DNA of 6,848 nt from an uncultured Lachnospiraceae bacterium (GTDB lineage Bacteria > Bacillota_A > Clostridia > Lachnospirales > Lachnospiraceae). Position numbers and translations under genes: made by a program. Position 1 is the stretch's first letter; each line of letters starts with the position of its first letter. The notes under the pieces are model-generated. The model was not told the DNA's origin, searched no databases, and saw only the letters and a list, made by a program, of their open reading frames with translations. Below are positions 6,721 to 6,848 of this stretch, in pieces. The stretch spans positions 1 through 6,848 of the forward strand of contig CAMOFS010000084.1 in assembly GCA_946613735.1 (NCBI GenBank), given 5' to 3'.

Positions 6721-6755
6721 TGTCATTCTGAGGAGCGAAGCGACGAAGAATCTTA
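6721..6755 (+). repeat. Dispersed hairpin repeat, copy 3 (expanded form)
   Basis: This copy has the TGTCATTCTGAG head and GAAGAATCTTA tail of copy 1 but carries three extra bases in each arm. Its arms are ATTCTGAGGAGC (6725-6736) and GCGACGAAGAAT (6740-6751) around a GAA loop. The insertions lengthen the stem by one more tandem G.A motif and one G-C pair instead of breaking it. The unit ends six bases before the AAGGA site of the next gene. Confidence 0.85.
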
Positions 6756-6774
6756 CCACTTAAGGAAATACGAC

Positions 6775-6848
6775 ATGAAGATGATAAAACATATTTTTTT
6801 TACAGATCAGAAAAACCTCTGGAAGAATCCTTTCTGCCTGGTGATAGT
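6775..6848 (+). CDS. N-terminus of a probable YhgE/Pip-family membrane protein (3' end outside window)
   Basis: Only 24 complete codons are present, from MKMIKHIFFTDQKN to LWKNPFCLVI. The pattern is a short basic amphipathic start, then a D-x-K-N-x-x-K-N-P turn leading into a hydrophobic segment. It resembles the opening of YhgE/Pip (ABC-2-like) proteins, where a transmembrane helix follows a lysine-asparagine-proline turn. Members of this family include a lactococcal phage-infection protein and parts of type VII secretion systems. The ATG at 6775 has AAGGA (6762-6766) eight bases upstream; the ATG at 6781 is possible but less well spaced. The fragment is too short for a firm call, and other membrane proteins could begin like this. 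Confidence 0.45.
   Translation, partial: MKMIKHIFFTDQKNLWKNPFCLVI

Larger units (their letters stand above)
6665..6755. repeat. Inverted pair of repeats forming a long imperfect hairpin downstream of deoB
   Basis: Copy 2 (6665-6691) and copy 3 (6721-6755) face each other across a 29-base spacer. In a transcript they can pair over about 25 base pairs with two three-base bulges (6733-6735 and 6743-6745), which correspond to the insertions in copy 3. The spacer itself has a GGTG-AAGT-CACC mini-hairpin (6707-6718). No T-tract follows. The layout resembles the paired REP units of enterobacteria and could protect the deoB mRNA 3' end, which is an inference. Confidence 0.7.

Noticed and set aside
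4553..6755. Three similar repeats considered as a CRISPR array
   Set aside because: The copies are far apart, in mixed orientation, of unequal length and without regular spacers; no cas gene is present.

Overview
The window looks like chromosomal DNA of a member of Bacillota, class Clostridia, most likely a Lachnospiraceae-type gut or rumen bacterium. This is inferred from a glgC-glgD pair, a LoaP-type NusG paralogue, strong AGGAGG-type ribosome binding sites, TTGACA promoter logic and moderate GC content. No identity search was possible, so the genus is left open. Every gene lies on the + strand, and no phage, transposase, tRNA or rRNA gene is visible.

Layout: bases 1-153 are the C-terminal end of glgC, followed after one base by glgD (155-1270); together they encode the ADP-glucose pyrophosphorylase subunits of glycogen synthesis. 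A clear intrinsic terminator follows. Only 14 bases after its T-tract, carB (1324-4545) begins; it encodes the full 1073-residue large subunit of carbamoyl phosphate synthase, with no carA beside it. After a 55-base gap holding a hairpin-forming dispersed repeat comes loaP (4601-5158), a specialised processive antiterminator of the NusG family. The 149-base gap after loaP contains a near-consensus promoter and a leader with three small predicted hairpins, which drives rpsU (5308-5484, ribosomal protein S21). A strong terminator ends rpsU, and its T-tract runs directly into the ribosome binding site of deoB (5544-6665, TTG start, phosphopentomutase). After deoB come two more copies of the dispersed repeat in opposite orientations, and then the first 24 codons of an unfinished gene that resembles the N-terminus of YhgE/Pip membrane proteins.

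The genes are mostly housekeeping: glycogen precursor supply, pyrimidine/arginine precursor supply, translation and nucleoside salvage. Two things stand out. First, three copies of one repeat keep the same unusual fold (a GC-GNA-GC mini-hairpin with tandem G.A mismatches) through compensatory changes, and two copies sit immediately before ribosome binding sites. Second, an apparently orphan LoaP lies among housekeeping genes, two of which (carB and deoB) start directly behind intrinsic terminators.
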